Notes: generated from the letters alone by a model not told the origin. DNA of 64,000 bases from Chaunax sp. Z400 (GCA_037577475.1 CM075184.1:9002594-9066593); one strand, 5' to 3'. Counted from the first letter of the stretch, positions 39,328-52,309 are shown. Numbers and translations: made by a program.

Positions 39328-40509
39328 CTCAAACTGAAGGCCGTGAAGTCCTGCCTGGTCTGTCAGACCTCATACTATTAGGCTCACTTGGAGCGACATC
39401 AGACAGTTTCAGGTCTAAAAAGGCATAAAATCATCGAGCCTTTGGATAGAAGACAGGAAGCATGATGAGCTCACAGAGCTGTTCTGCAAAACTGATCAGA
39501 TGTATGTTAGTTTCGTAGTGAGTCAGACCAGAGACGGCATATCAGCGCATGATCCAGGACAGACACCTGAAGACACGGGAGCTCAGACAGTCAGCAACGT
39601 TCAGCAAGGCAGCTGCAGACAGAGAGATGGCAGATGGGGTGAAGTTCTTCACTGTCCTGACACAGTTTGTTGAGACAGGTCTGACTGAGCTCTCTGAAAA
39701 GATCCACAAGAAGCGTAAAACCTTAGCGAAACAAGCCGAAGACGTAATCAAAGAGCTGGATCAGGAGATCTCTGAGCTGATGAAGAGGAATGCTGAGTTG
39801 AAGCGGCTCTCAAACTCTAATGACCACCTCCATCTCCTGCAGTGCTATACTCATCACTCTCCACCCACTAAGGACTGGAGAGAAGTCAGCCTCCGACAGC
39901 CATCGTAGCGAGAGCTGTGGCTCAACTTCAGGAAATACTCAACAAAGGGATGGGGAAGCTGCTCGAAGCAGAGCAGAGGGTGCAGCAGCATGTCGTGGAT
40001 GTGGCTCATCCCAAACATCCCAAACCTCTTCTGTCAAGTAAGTCACCAGGATGTAGAGCAGAACTTTCCACGCAACTCAGAGAGCTACTCATACTGTACC
40101 ACTGTTTTGGGAAAGCAGAGTTTCTCTTCTGGCAGATTCTACTCTGAGGTTGAGGTGAAAGACAAAACTAAATTGGGATTTAAGTGTTGTCAGTGCGTCA
40201 GCCAACAGGAAAGGAGAAATCATATCCTGGCCAGAGGCTGGTGACTGGACTCTGCAGCTGAGAAATGGGAATGAATACGTGGCCCTTGCTGACCCTGATC
40301 GCCTGTCTCTGAAGTCGTGGCCATGGAAGATGGGAGCATTTGTGGATTATGAGGAGCGTCTGGTCTCCTTCTATGATGCTGATGCTGTGGATAGTATGCA
40401 CTTCTTCACTGCCTGCTCCTTCACAGAGAAAACCAGTCCCTGCTTAAATGGTGGTGGTGATAACTCTGCCCCATTCAGGACTTCTGCAGACTTGTGTTTT
40501 TCATTGTAA
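39328..40509 (+). pseudogene. Broken TRIM gene (bloodthirsty-like B-box, coiled coil, PRY-SPRY)
   Basis: Remains of a TRIM-type E3 ligase of the fish bloodthirsty-like family. In order: a B-box piece at about 39328-39430 (KSCLVCQTSY, HQTVSGLKRHKIIEP) interrupted by a TAG stop after SYY; a shifted piece around 39440-39540 (HDELTELFCKTDQM); the coiled coil at 39549-39850 (QFVETGLTELSEKIHKK); a linker with KDWREVS; another frame change before AQLQEILNKGMGKLLEAEQR; then PRY-SPRY pieces at 40040-40170 (GKQSFSSGRFYSEVEVKDKT) and, in a further frame, 40171-40509 (WTLQLRNGNEY, VGAFVDYEERLVSFYD-like segment) ending at a stop at 40509. At least one stop and four frame changes make it non-functional unless the assembly is faulty. 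No RING domain was found upstream. Confidence 0.8.
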
Positions 40510-40602
40510 CCACTCATCTCTTACTTTTCATAAACTGTCTGGACTTCCTTCCCATAATTTTCACTGAATCTTACCTGGTGTTCAGGTGTTAGCACCAGTG
40601 GA

Positions 40603-40688
40603 TATACACTACCAGTCAAAAATTTGGACACAGTTTCCCATTCAATTGGATGGGTAACTGTGTCCAAACTATTGACTGGTACTGTATA
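40603..40688. mobile_element. 86-bp palindromic MITE
   Basis: The left arm TATACACTACCAGTCAAAAA continues with TTTGGACACAGTTTCCCATTC. It pairs with the right arm, read in reverse TATACAGTACCAGTCAATAG then TTTGGACACAGTTACCCATC. The two arms make almost the whole element, with only a few mismatches and a tiny loop. A (TA)n run at 40711-40742 lies beside it. Confidence 0.85.
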
Positions 40689-40710
40689 TTTATATTTATA
40701 TATTTTTACA

Positions 40711-40744
<34 letters not shown>

Positions 40745-40748
<4 letters not shown>

Positions 40749-41754
40749 TAAATCTTTTACTGTGCCCACATTTCAATCTAATCTAACGTCATTTTTGTTC
40801 ATTAATGTCATGTAATGATCACATTTTACATGAAAATAAAACAAGAAACAAGATTGAGTCCAAAAGTCTTGACGTTAAAGCTTTAATACATGTTTCTTTT
40901 TGTCATTTGAATAGAGGGAAAAGTTAGTGTTCTGTGTAGTGTTCAGGGACATCGTTTTTTCTTTTTATGCTAAGGGGTGATTGACATGGGGAAGGTCCTG
41001 TAAATATATACTGTATATTATCCCAGTGGAGACACAGCAATACAGCCAGAGGTCTGTAAGCACGACTTTACTTCATTTGAATCTTTTGTGTTTGTTTGTT
41101 TGTTTTATTGTTTTTTAAAAACTGTTTCATGATGGAATATTGTTTGTGTTGTAATATCTATGGCTTTATTTTATGGGTATTAAATCCATGTGTTTTGATA
41201 AACCGTGTTGGTTAATAAGGATTGGAATGCTGCAAGTCTGTATGGATGAATCCGTTGAACTTTGGACCAACAGCCAGTAGATGGCCCTCATCTCCCACTG
41301 TTAGATCTGCACTATGTTTACTGTCAGCTATTTCAAGCCTCTTTACAAGCCTCTAAACACCTCTGGGTCCAATAAACCTTCGTTTGTTGTGTTGCTGTTG
41401 TCTCTGGAATCTGTTTTTAGTAAAAGCACAAGCAGAACAGATGTAAAACTGGCCTGAAGTGCAAAGCAAAATTTACAACACTAACAAGAAAGCAAAAACA
41501 ACCAACACAACAATAGCATGTTAGCAGAACCAAATGTTTTATGAAGATGCTCTAAGTTCTAAGAAATGAATATTATATGTTGATTGTGCTGGCCTATACA
41601 TTTCAGTGTGCAGGATGGATATGGTTAACGTAATACCAGTTCCTTTATCTTCTTAACCATACACCGACGGGAAGTTGGATGAAGTTTCTTAGTTTCGGTT
41701 TTTAACTTTTCGGATTGACTGCCAACTACACCACACACACACTCACTCACATGT
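40745..41754. other. Interval without recognisable gene
   Basis: AT-rich DNA, no exon pattern seen. TTTG repeats lie at about 41089-41105. Confidence 0.4.
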
Positions 41755-42400
41755 CCCTCTACAGTGTCACCTCGGAGTACTGTTCTCCCCACTGGCTCCC
41801 CCCACGGGCCTCATCTGTCATCAACCCTTTCCCCAGGAGGAAATACAGACCATACAGACCATAATAAGGCACAGAGCCTCCACATGTTTGTGCCCTGTTC
41901 GCTGTAACACCAAACAAACTTCTAGTGTGAATTTTAATCATCTCATACCCATACGTACACAGAAACCACCACCAGATACTTCCCCAGCGACCCTGAACAT
42001 GGCACTCCTGAATGTGAGATCACTTTTAAACAAGTCTTTTATCATTAATGACTTGATTGTGGATAATATTGACTGCATGTTTTTAAATGGAGACGTGGCC
42101 TCACCAATGAACTACAGTTTTACATACTCCTCCAGGAAAGGCAAAAAAGATGGGGGTACAGCAACCATACTTTAAACGTCACTTGGTGATTACACATCCT
42201 TTGAATATAATTCTTTTATTTCTAGCAGCCCTCCTATATTGCATACAGTCTACAGACCACCCAGACGACGCACTTCTTTTATCTCAGACTTCTCAGAACT
42301 TCTCTCCATTATCCACACCGACAACAACAATTTTTTTTATTTTAGGCGATTTTATCTTCCATATCTCATCGCTAACTACAAGCCAGAAGCTGCGTCACAT
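41755..42400 (+). mobile_element. LINE endonuclease-domain fragment
   Basis: The + strand encodes MALLNVRSLLNKSFIINDLI at about 42000-42060, the typical start of the apurinic endonuclease domain of CR1/L2-like fish LINEs. Further on, in another frame, VYRPPRRRTSFISDFSELLS (about 42245-42305) is the next conserved block. Frame changes and loss of the TETWL-type motif show it is dead. No reverse transcriptase follows. Confidence 0.75.
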
Positions 42401-42779
42401 GACAAAGAGAGCTCTGCTGAGAGAGAGAGCTGTTGCTTTTACAGCAAAAAGGGCTTCTGATGACTCTAACGTTATGTTTTTGTGTTCATCAATGCAGACA
42501 TCATGAGTTCTCATCGATCTCATGTAACACCATGTGAGCATGCTTTTGAGCTTGTGCATTTTCCTCAGATGTGGTGTGCTAACACTTTCAGTTTAGAAGC
42601 TACTACTTTCAGCTTAAAAAAGGCTGTAAATAAGGTCTTTTAAAATAGATGTGGGATCTCTGGGCTGCTGGAGACTTGGACAAGTGTATAAAAGATGTAT
42701 GGAGTAATTTTATGTTTGCTCTCCGCTGTTATTTATAATAACTCCCCATCTTGTTCAATTATTAAGAAAATACTGAGAT

Positions 42780-42905
42780 GCTGTTTTGCTATGGAGCTCC
42801 AGAAATGTTTTGTTGTGGAAGAGACTTCATCTGACTTTTGATCAGCATGACGGCGCATAGGTAATGACTGAATTTTCAGCTTTGGGTGAACTGTTCCTTT
42901 AAAAG
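42780..42905. mobile_element. Right end of the MITE family seen at 24776-24970
   Basis: Contains GAGACTTCATCTGACTTT and AATGACTGAATTTTCAG and ends TTTGGGTGAACTGTTCCTTT. These match the element at 24776-24970 read on the opposite strand. A left end was not found, so it is probably truncated. Confidence 0.6.
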
Positions 42906-43103
42906 AAAATTAAGTGGTGACCAATATCCCTTTAAAACACCATCTTTTAAACATGTGAGCCTCATATAGTCTCTGTTATAAAACACATGTTTTGTAGTCC
43001 CACCAGTAAATCTGTTCACATCTGATATTACTGTAGCCATAACAATCATAATTGTGGAAACAATAAATAATTGGAAGGAGTTACTTTTGCAGATTTTCTT
43101 TGC

Positions 43104-43109
43104 TTTATT
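43104..43109 (-). terminator. Polyadenylation signal AATAAA of the 43-51 kb receptor gene
   Basis: TTTATT on +, i.e. AATAAA on the minus strand, about 130 bases past the stop codon at 43239-43237. Confidence 0.55.
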
Positions 43110-43236
43110 TAAAGAAGTAAAGACATCAATGAATTTTAGTTACTATTAGTTATTATTTAAGTGCATGTGACAGTTATCCTGTAATCACCTAATATAGGCA
43201 ATGGATAGTACTATACGTGTGTTTTAGCTGTGAATA

Positions 43237-46200
43237 TCAGGAATTGAAACTGGTGGTCATCATTTTCTGAGAGGAAGCGTCTCTGACTGAAGAATAATTG
43301 TCAGACCGAGACTTGTGAGTCAAAGCCACGGACCACAGGAACATAAATAGACCTGAGAAAAGAAAAAAGAGGTTGTGAATTTATCAGAAAACCACAGTGC
43401 ATACATTTAATGAGGATGTTGCACATACTCACCCTGCAGGGAGTTTATTATAGTGAATATATAGATTCCAGGGACGGACATGTAGGTGATGCTCACTAAA
43501 CCCCAAGGTAAGCCCAGCACACAGCTGAGGCCCAGCACTGTGGCACAGTCCTTCCATAACCTGGTCCCTTTCTCTTTGTTCACCTTCTTCCAGTCACTGG
43601 CGCTCTCAGTACCTCCACGACCTGTCCTCAGCCCCCAGAGCTTAAACACCACCAGCCCCAGCATGCAGGAATTATACAGTATCACCAGGCATGGGAAGGC
43701 CACAGTAGTGATGTAGCTGACTAAAAGCCTCTGTGGGAACTGGCTGCTCATCCAGCACCTACAGGTTATTAAAAAAAATAATTTAAAAAAAAGTCCATTT
43801 TGATTTAGTCAATTATGAATCCCAAATAATCTGCTCATTGGCAATGAATAAAACAGAGCAGAATCAGAGTAAATGCTGAGAAGTCAAACCTTCTGTGTGG
43901 GTGCATATGTAAAACCCTAACAATGAATCTTGGTTTCTTACATCTGTGTTGTTGAATTGCAATTGTTGCCATCCCTCAGTTCCAGACTGTATTTGCCATA
44001 AACACCTAAAATCCCACATACTACTACAGTCAGTGTGGGAAGACCTGCATAAAGACAAGAAATACAAAATTTATTTCAACAAGCCCTGACTGTGACTCAG
44101 TTTGCCTGTGTCAGCTAGGGAAAATAAGCTGCTGACTCTCAATGCTTGGTAATGTGTTTAAGCCTCATAACTGGAAGTTTACATTTTATATTTTATAATA
44201 ACTTTAATTTACTTATAATAACAATTCTTCTGTTTATGTACATTTTTTGTTGTTTTTATTTCACACTTCATTTGGCAATGTAAACATTTGTTTATCATGC
44301 CAATACGTGACTGAACTGAACAGCAGTGAATATGCACAAACAAATTTGTAGTGAATAAAAAACAAAAAACAACAGCACACAATGAAATGAATGTAGGACC
44401 TTCTGTGTCTGTGGCTCTTGTACCATTTTGCCCATTTGGTAATTGTGACTCATATGTATAGTTATACTTGTATGTATGCTTTAACATGAGATACTAATAT
44501 TGAAACCTTAAAATAAAATAAATATATGTATAAAGAAATCTTACAATATAAAATTATAAAATAATAATATATAATATAATATAATATATTTTAATAATAT
44601 AATATAATATATTTTAATAATATGATATAATATAATTTAATATAATATAACATAACATAATATAATATATAATTTCGTTTAAGCATTTAAATGTTCTTTA
44701 AAAATTTAAACATTTAAAAAATAATTCAAACCTTTTTCATAACTATAAAAAATCTGCCTTAAGTAGTCCAATTCCATTTGAGCTAGTCTTCTGATTTATT
44801 GTGCAGAACTTTGTAAGAGAGCAAAATCATACATGTTAAACATTTAACAGAAACACTGAATCAGTGAGGATCCACTCACCCCATCCCACGAAGCTGAGTT
44901 TCAGCAGGTACCTCCTGATGTAGATGTTAAAGACTCTGACTAGAAGAAGATAGAGGTGGAATCCTTCCAGAGCTGTCCAGCTGAGGGTGGCCAGCAGCGA
45001 CCAGTGTAAAAAGAGACCCAGAGCCCGGCAAACCCAGCCCTCCTCATCCTCCTTCAGCAGCCATACCCAGAAGCTGCACAATAGGAAGCTGAGGTGGAGG
45101 CAGAGCAGCGCCCCTGTTAGCTGCATATGCACACCGACGGCCTTCTCTGGACGCCGTCGCCTGACAGGGACACATCATTCAGTATATCATGACCATTTTT
45201 ATGTTGCCTATTTAGCAGCTACGCCACTTCATCTGGACAGTTTTGATGTTACTTTAGCTACTGTGTATAGGGTCACGGGGGGGGGGGGGCTGGAGCCTAT
45301 CCCAGCTGACTTTGGGCGTGAGGCGGGATGCACCCTGGACAAGTTGCCAGTTTATCGCAGAACTCTTTCTTGTTCCCTGTGTAAATCCTGAATTAACCCT
45401 GATGACAGTTAGGTAAAGCTATAAAGTGGTTTGAGGGAATTTAGTGGTGCATACACCACAGTTGTAAGAATGGCTTCCCAGCTCTGGACATGGAGCCATA
45501 CAAGCATGTGAATGCTCTATTACTATTATATGTCAATCAGGGGCTGCACCTGAAGCTTAAAGGTAGGAATATGATCAACAGTTTTATGTGATGTGTCTTC
45601 AAAACTCAGAGCATCATTTTCATACTTTTACTTTGCACTTGTTAGGAGATGAGCATCATCTTTGTCTTTCCTGCTTCGAACGCTATCAGGCCACAGGTTT
45701 GACCTCTCATCTGTGACCTAGAACAGCTTCTTCTCAGAGAGAAGGGTGATACAGGTGTACCTCCATCCGTTGCTCCATTAATAACCTGTCTTTCATTAGT
45801 AGTATAGACTATGAAAACTTTCTTCTGCCATGAGGTTTTATTTGTTCTACCTCCAAACATGAAGAATGAGTCAGAGCTGCTCCTATGTTGGCAGTGGTTT
45901 TTGCCATAAGTCAGTCTCACACGCATTAATACTTCAGAAACAACTTGTTTTTATAATGATTGTTTTCTATGATTTTAGATTTGACTTATGGATAACCTTT
46001 GACCCATGAGACTGTGGGATGTTACACTTGAACAAGCAGGGCGTACCAGTTGTATAAAGGGACCAGTGAGAAAGAAGGAACACATCAGCATGACAAAACA
46101 TAGATCTTCAACAAGAAAACTGAATCTCATGCTGCCCTGAATATTTCTGGTTTGGTTTCTACAGAAAGAAAACATGTTTGTTCTGTGAAATGATTCCAAT

Positions 46201-49200
46201 AACGCACACATCTTCATATTAGTTCAGTCCTTTGACAAAAAGGACGTATCATAAATGTACCAAAACAGATATTTTATGATTTTTTTTAACATACTTCACT
46301 TCCTAGACCAGTTGAAATATCAATTCACATCAGAAAACTCACTGTAGACATGTGAAGATGATCAAGCTGATGACTGTGAAGAGGACGGACAGAGCTGATC
46401 CAATGTAGGTGATATAGCTTAGGGCCATGGCATTACTTTTTTCCACTGATAATGCAGGGTTCTGGAACAGAAAAAGGTAGAATAATTCAGATTTGACTCT
46501 GGCTGCTTTACATATGTCTAAAGTAGGTCCACAGTTATGCTCTACAATCTGTGAATAGAACAAATAAAATGGAAACGTTAGAAATTTAAATAAAATGTCC
46601 AAATACTGCAAACAAGTTTTTATACTTGGCAAAGGTAAGGTGTATCAATTCTGCAAGTTTGGATGGAAACCTGATCGCTTCAAATGACAAAACTTTACCT
46701 TCAATGGTAACAATGATAGCCTATAATAATGGCAGCTACAATGACAAAATCTAAGTGGTGAGTTGACTGTTCACCGAGCCTCTTCCCTACCTTTAGTTAC
46801 TGCTGCTACTAGTACTGTGTATTGGCAGGTTTTGGGGAAAAGATACGTATCATCCATAGAACCAGTCTGCTATGCCAGGAGTCTGCACACCGGCATGCTT
46901 TGTACCCAATCCCAAAGCCTGTCCTTGTAGGTGATGGGCCTACAGGGTGGTGGGCAAACTAAGGCAGGCAACCCAGGCAAAGTGGTCTTCTTTGTAGCTG
47001 ATTCACTGAAGTCTTCGAATCACCCTTGGTCTGGTCCCTCTTCTGAGACCAATTTGCATTTAGAGACCCTACCAGGCGCTATTGCCCTGGATCACAGAGA
47101 TAAGGAGTAGGAGTGGGAGTAGAGCTCAGACTAGAGCCGCTCCTCCTTCGCATTGAAAGGAATCCGCTGAGGTTCAGGCCTCTGGTTAAGTTGCCTCCTG
47201 GGTGCCTCCCTTTGGAGGTTTTGCTGGAGGGTCTACACATCTCATCTAGCCTGGGAACACCTCTGGGAAGTTGTTGCTGGGGGGAGGGACGTCTGGAATA
47301 CCCTGCTCAGCCTGCTGCCACCACAGCCCGACCCCGCATGAGCAGAAGGAAATGGATGGATGGATACGTATCACAATAAAGGTTTTACTATGTATTAAGA
47401 TGTAACATGATACTGTTAGCAAGGCAATAGAGTGTTTCGTTGGCTTGTGCTCTTTGTTTTTTACACTATAGATATCTGTTTACCTCTTCTTTCTCTGCTC
47501 CAATGGTTGAAGACAGATTACAACAGGACTATCTAGCAGCTGGTTTTTAACCAGCAGAATGAACTGTAAACTATTAATTAAAAACTGATGCAGTGTTTTT
47601 GAGAATCAGTACAATATCACAACACATAATATCAGAATACTTAAGTGTATCCATAGTTTCCATGCCCATCAAGTTTTCCGTTCTTGCACAGCAATTAAAT
47701 AGTTTATATAGTTTGAATGATTATGGTGAGGATTTATAATTCAGAATTGCATTTTTAAAGTTAAATGAAAACTTTTGCTGTCAGATTTTTGTTTTTTTTA
47801 GCTGTAGCTGGATAATTAGGATAACATTAACGCCATGAGTTGGTGATATTGCTTTTTATTTCAGCTGACCTGTTTTAAAAATGAGAATTGTATAATAGGG
47901 ATCTTATATGCACTTGGTGGACAGACACTGTATTAGAATATGGGGCTAAAGTTGCATGTACTGGGCATTTAGTATATGAACTGATGTAAGTTCATATAAC
48001 TGTCATGTAAGACATGGAAATGAAGATTGTTCTTGTATTATGAGGGAAAATGTAACTACTAATGTAGTTTTTTTTTTTTTTAAATGGTCCATGTAACCCC
48101 ACACACAATTTAGTTAGCTGATGATATGCTGCTTAGCCTTGGAACCAAGGCTTGGTAACTATTTTAGGTGGAAAGCTACTTAGCTATGCTAATACTGTGA
48201 CTTGATGTGCAGCAGATAAACATTCTGTTCAGCTCATTCCTTTCACGTTTGTGATTTTGGTTTTGGTAAGGCTCAAAAGCAGTGCACAGTAGAGGCCTAC
48301 ACCCGCATTGGGCGTGTTGTGTGAAATATTCATTTCAAAATGTAAATAGTAAGGCTGCTATTATAAAAATTCAATGATTTCTAATTGTGAGTTCTGCAGG
48401 CTTTTAAAACTGACATGAAAAGCATGAAGCAAGCATGCTTTTGAAATGCAACCTATATATATTTTGGCGGTGTATTATTATTTAGTATGTAGCTGATAGA
48501 AGAGTAGAGGAAAATGTTCTGTAGATAAATGTTTTTATGTTACCACAAGCACAGCAAAGAAGCTCAGGTGGTTGCAGCTGCAAATAATTTCAGATCCACA
48601 GTCGTTGGTATCACAGCCATCGGTGCTCCAGTGACCTAAAACACACTTGAATGAATAAATCTGATCCTTTTATTGAACAGCAAAAATATTGTAGGCTGCC
48701 ATACTGTATTTAGCCCACCTGTTCCATCCTCCAGCCCAGACTCCTGCCAAAACACACAGGTCGCATCTGTCACCTGAAACAGTCAAAAGCATATTCAAAG
48801 TAGGGGAAAGCAGATTGTCATGTTTTCCAAGTGTAACGCGATCGCAGTTGGTTTGTCATTGTACCTGTTTGTCGTGTCTGAAGGCTATTTTGATTGGTTG
48901 CAGGAGGTTTTTGACAGGATAGTTTCCAGCCCTCACTAACAGGACAGACTCTTCCATGATAGTGCCTGGCCTGGGGGTAGGCTGGGCTGGCATACGAGCC
49001 ATTCCCCTCCCTCTTCCAAGATGGGGACTCAGCTGCAATGGTCGACACACATCTTAAAGGGGACACACAACAACTTCCAAAACATGTAGAAGAATTTCAG
49101 CATTAGTTAGAGTATCAACCTTTCCTTGGTCATATTGGCTGACTCTGTAGAGAGTTCATGGATGTCAATACAAATCAACATGCTGAGAAAGAGCTGCTTT

Positions 49201-51207
49201 ATACATTATAGAGAGGGAGTTTACTAGCTAACTAGTGTCAATGTGTCAAGTACTCATCCTTATCCATCCTCCTGAATTGAAGCCACTTTTGCACAGAGAT
49301 TTCCAAAAGCTAAAAACCCACATTATCTGCAAGTCCATTGTGGTTTGTATTGGATTACGCTGTAATAAGGGCAATTAAGGAGGAATTAAGGAGCTTCTGA
49401 CCTTGAAGAAAGTGCTATTGATCACAGTGGCCACCAGTTGTACCAGCTCCTCAGACACATCTCCTCTGCTTCTCTGGAGAGCTGAGGATGGAATGTGAAC
49501 GCTGTAATAAGGCAGAATCGCCTCAGCCTAAAAACCACAAGCATACGCAAACACACACAAAATATAATGCACATTAGACCAACTGTAACATCCTGAACTC
49601 AACTGTATGAATGTGTATGGTGAAGGAAGTAAAGATCATTTCTATTTTGCATTTTAGTTAGTGCTTTTCACACTGTTTTACCTATAGAACTAGATGGGAC
49701 AAAAACTAGGAGCCAGCCCAAAATATGGCCTCACCTCTTGAGACGAGTTCACCATCACACGGATGAAGTTAGGAGTAAAACGGCCCTTTGTTCCACAGGT
49801 TGCAATTTTTTCCTCAAAACACCTACCAACACATATTTTTTTAAATTTCAGCATTTCAACAAACCAAACATGGAGTTATACAATATGAAGACTTAGGGTT
49901 AGACTTTGACATTTTAACGATTCATTTTATAGGTTGAGAAAGTTGTACACATTTATTTTGTGAAGACATTTCAAAATCTTGTAAAGAAACACACTATCAT
50001 GTACATTTAGTTCCTGAAAGGCTACAACATGGAGAAAATGTTCACCAACGCAACACGGTTGCATCCCATTTTGTCACATGCTGACACCGTCATACCTTTG
50101 TGCGTCGCAACCACGTGCACAGAAAACGCTTCTGTGGCTGACATGGGAATCCTTCCTGCTATAAAGCTAATCTAAATCTAAAATTCATATTTCCTCATTT
50201 GTATACTGTATGTTGACCAGGTGCTCTGATTGTCTCATATTTTCATTGTGTTTCCAATGAAGATACATTAAATCCTTGTACATCTTCTCCAGATAGATAG
50301 ATAGATAGATAGATAGATACTTTATTGATCCTTTGCAGGAAATTACTTTGTAACAGCAGCTCAGTCCTGCACCTCGGTGGGCTCAACCTGCCACTGCATG
50401 TGCTCTGACGAAACACCTCCAGGGCACGCAGTGGGTGAGAGTTACTGTTTATAATGGAGGTTATTTTCCTGAGCATCCTGTTGTCTGCCACCTGCTGTGA
50501 AGTGTCCTGCTGTATACCAATGATGGAGCTCGCCTTTTTGATGAGTTTACTGATTTTGTTCCTGTCAGCTGTGCGAGCTCCTTGATGCATTAGTGTATCA
50601 TGGATGAGATGCCAAAGACTGTTAAAAGTGACACACAGTAATGTCAAGGACATACCAGCAGTGATTAGACAGCAGGAAACAATTAACTTTATTCACTTGT
50701 TAAGAAGAAAGATGAAAAACCCTTCAAAATGAGGTTTTGTAAGATCTACAGCATCAGCTCAGCATCCACCAAGTGACTCACCTGGTCCAGGGGACATGGC
50801 CTTCTTTACAATGGGGGATGAGATCTACACAGGAGTCTGACAAAATGATGCAGAAAGAAAGTGAAAGAGTCAAAGAGAGTTGAATAAGACAGAACTTATA
50901 GTGACTTATGGCACTCCAGAGACACAAAGTGATTTTCTGTTGTAAGTGTTTGATCAACACTTACTCTGGGAAACTGTGGTTTTTACTGTTGCCTAACTGA
51001 TTGGGTAAAATTCCCTAGCATTGGGCGCCAGAGGATTACAAGTGACTATTTCTCCATTGGCCCATCATACCGTATTAACAGTTGGCATTCACTCCATAAG
51101 CACACAACTACAACCACTCTATAATCACATGTGAATAACTCACCACCAGCTTGGGTCTTAGATAACCAGACGACGACGAGAAAAAGACAAATCCACATGT
51201 TCCTCAT
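43237..51207 (-). CDS. Adhesion GPCR, ADGRG3/ADGRG5-like, complete
   Basis: Cell-surface receptor with short N-terminus. Minus-strand exons: 51207-51144, 50836-50782, 49822-49735, 49527-49402, 49032-48865, 48773-48719, 48635-48544, 46461-46343, 45160-44880, 44044-43942, 43758-43433, 43352-43237. They total 1593 bases, in frame, 530 residues. A signal peptide (MRNMWICLFLVVVWLSKTQA) opens the protein. The GAIN region spans exons 3-7, with CVFWQ before the GPS, CSCNHL|SFFAVLV; Ser replaces the usual Thr at the cleavage point, a change known to be tolerated in the family. TM1 lies in exon 8, TM2-4 in exon 9 (ALEGFHLYLLLVRVFNIYIR) and TM5-7 in exon 11. The length is like human ADGRG3 and ADGRG5; no PLL domain is present. 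It is a tandem paralogue of the gene at 56.6-63.1 kb. Confidence 0.88.
44564..44672. repeat. AT-rich low-complexity (TATAA)n-like array
   Basis: Imperfect repeats of TATAATA and TTTTAATAA units in the intron between the TM2-4 exon and the next exon of the 43-51 kb receptor gene. Confidence 0.85.
45275..45390 (+). repeat. Tail part of a common tRNA-headed fish repeat, with G13 run
   Basis: The pattern GGAGCCTATCCCAGCTGACT then TTTGGGCGTGAGGCGGGATG is a widely repeated fish sequence by my general knowledge. An unbroken run of 13 G at about 45278-45290 precedes it, a likely sequencing trouble spot. Confidence 0.55.
46870..47366 (+). mobile_element. RTE-like LINE 3' end
   Basis: GACTAGAGCCGCTCCTCCTT, CGCATTGAAAGGAATCCGCT, CTCCTGGGTGCCTCCCTTTG and CCCGACCCCGCATGAGCAGA occur in order. 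The end is (ATGG)n at about 47351-47366. This order matches the 3' region of a widespread fish RTE-type LINE. It lies in the intron between the TM1 exon (46461-46343) and the GPS exon (48635-48544) of the minus-strand receptor gene. Confidence 0.7.
50286..50655 (-). mobile_element. LINE 3' end with (ATCT)n tail
   Basis: The minus strand encodes DRNKISKLIKKASSIIGIQQ and ITSIINSNSHPLRALEVF, fragments of the end of a fish LINE reverse transcriptase ORF. The 3' end AGGATCAATAAAGTATCTAT runs into seven ATCT units (GATA on +, 50293-50320). It lies in the receptor intron between 50782 and 49822. Confidence 0.75.
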
Positions 51208-51980
51208 TGTTCTTCAAACACCCATAAGACATTACAGTTCCATGGACAGCATTGTTCTGCTTGTTGGATGTTTGCTTAATGATGATAGTCAGGAGTTTCA
51301 CATCTACATATAATACGTGTTGGTGGTTTGAAGGGGGTGGATGGCTCACATGGACAGGAAATGATTAATATCAGATGTGTTTTAAAGATTATAGTCTTCT
51401 ATTTTTTAAGCCATCATGACTAGTTTCTTAACATATTTGATTTGACCTTGAAACAGTAAATTGTCACATTGTTAATTTCAAGATTAAAAGTCGACTCAGT
51501 ATGAGAACTTCATCTGATGTGTCATTTATTGGTTCTAGAGTTTTGCTTTTCTGTTTTTCAGTCATAAGTCCACCACTTATGTGACTCATTTTTCATAGAA
51601 ATACATTGTATGAAAGCATCACCATTACTAAATGTCAAACATTAGACAAAAGAGAAAAAAAAGAGGAAGATTCCTAATGTTACTGTTTTCCATCAGACAC
51701 AAGAACTAGTCAACTGACACAACTGGAACTGAAACTCAAGCCAACATTACACTGGAAAGCTTTGCATATGATTCAAGGATTGGTCTGGTAAATTTGCAAT
51801 ACGTGACCATTGTTCTATAAAGATATACACTGACCAACAGTGGAAACGCATAATTTAAAAAACCCTGTAATCTCTATTCACTAGCCCTCATCTACTGAAA
51901 CAAACAATCATGTGATACACTGAAGAAACTTTTTTAAGTACCCTCAAACAAACCAACAAAACAAGTCATACAACAGTATC
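51208..51980. other. Upstream region of the 43-51 kb receptor gene, no gene seen
   Basis: No coding pattern and no clear promoter motif. Confidence 0.4.
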
Positions 51981-52304
51981 GTGGCTACCTTAGCAGCTCA
52001 CTTTTCACCAAAGCCCTTGGTAATTGCAGAGCGTTTTCGTTTCCATAAGAGAAACCAGGAAGAAGGGGAGTCTGTAACAGTGTTTGTTGCTGCACTGAGG
52101 AGGCTAGCAGAACATTGTGAATTTAATGATGTACTGAATAACACCATCAGAGAAAGACTTGTGTGTGGCCTGAGCAGTAGTAAAGTTGTGCATCCACAGA
52201 TGCAGACTGAAAAGGCGGCAAAAACGTTCAGTGCTCTTGGTCATAGTGGGAATAGGACCAGACAAAACACACCGCCTCCCCAATCTTTCAATTGTGAAAG
52301 CTAA
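51981..52304 (+). mobile_element. Ty3/gypsy-type gag fragment
   Basis: One open frame carries HFSPKPLVIAERFRFHKRNQ and LRRLAEHCEFNDVLNNTIRE, the conserved capsid-side block of Ty3/gypsy-like gag polyproteins. It lacks the zinc knuckle, protease and reverse transcriptase, and ends at a stop near 52304. It is only a remnant. No LTR was identified on either side. Confidence 0.75.
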
Positions 52305-52309
52305 AGACT

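Noticed and set aside
50782..50836. Small exon as spurious
   Set aside because: Kept after checking: it joins signal-peptide exon 51144 and exon 49822 in frame on both sides, and carries paired cysteines.
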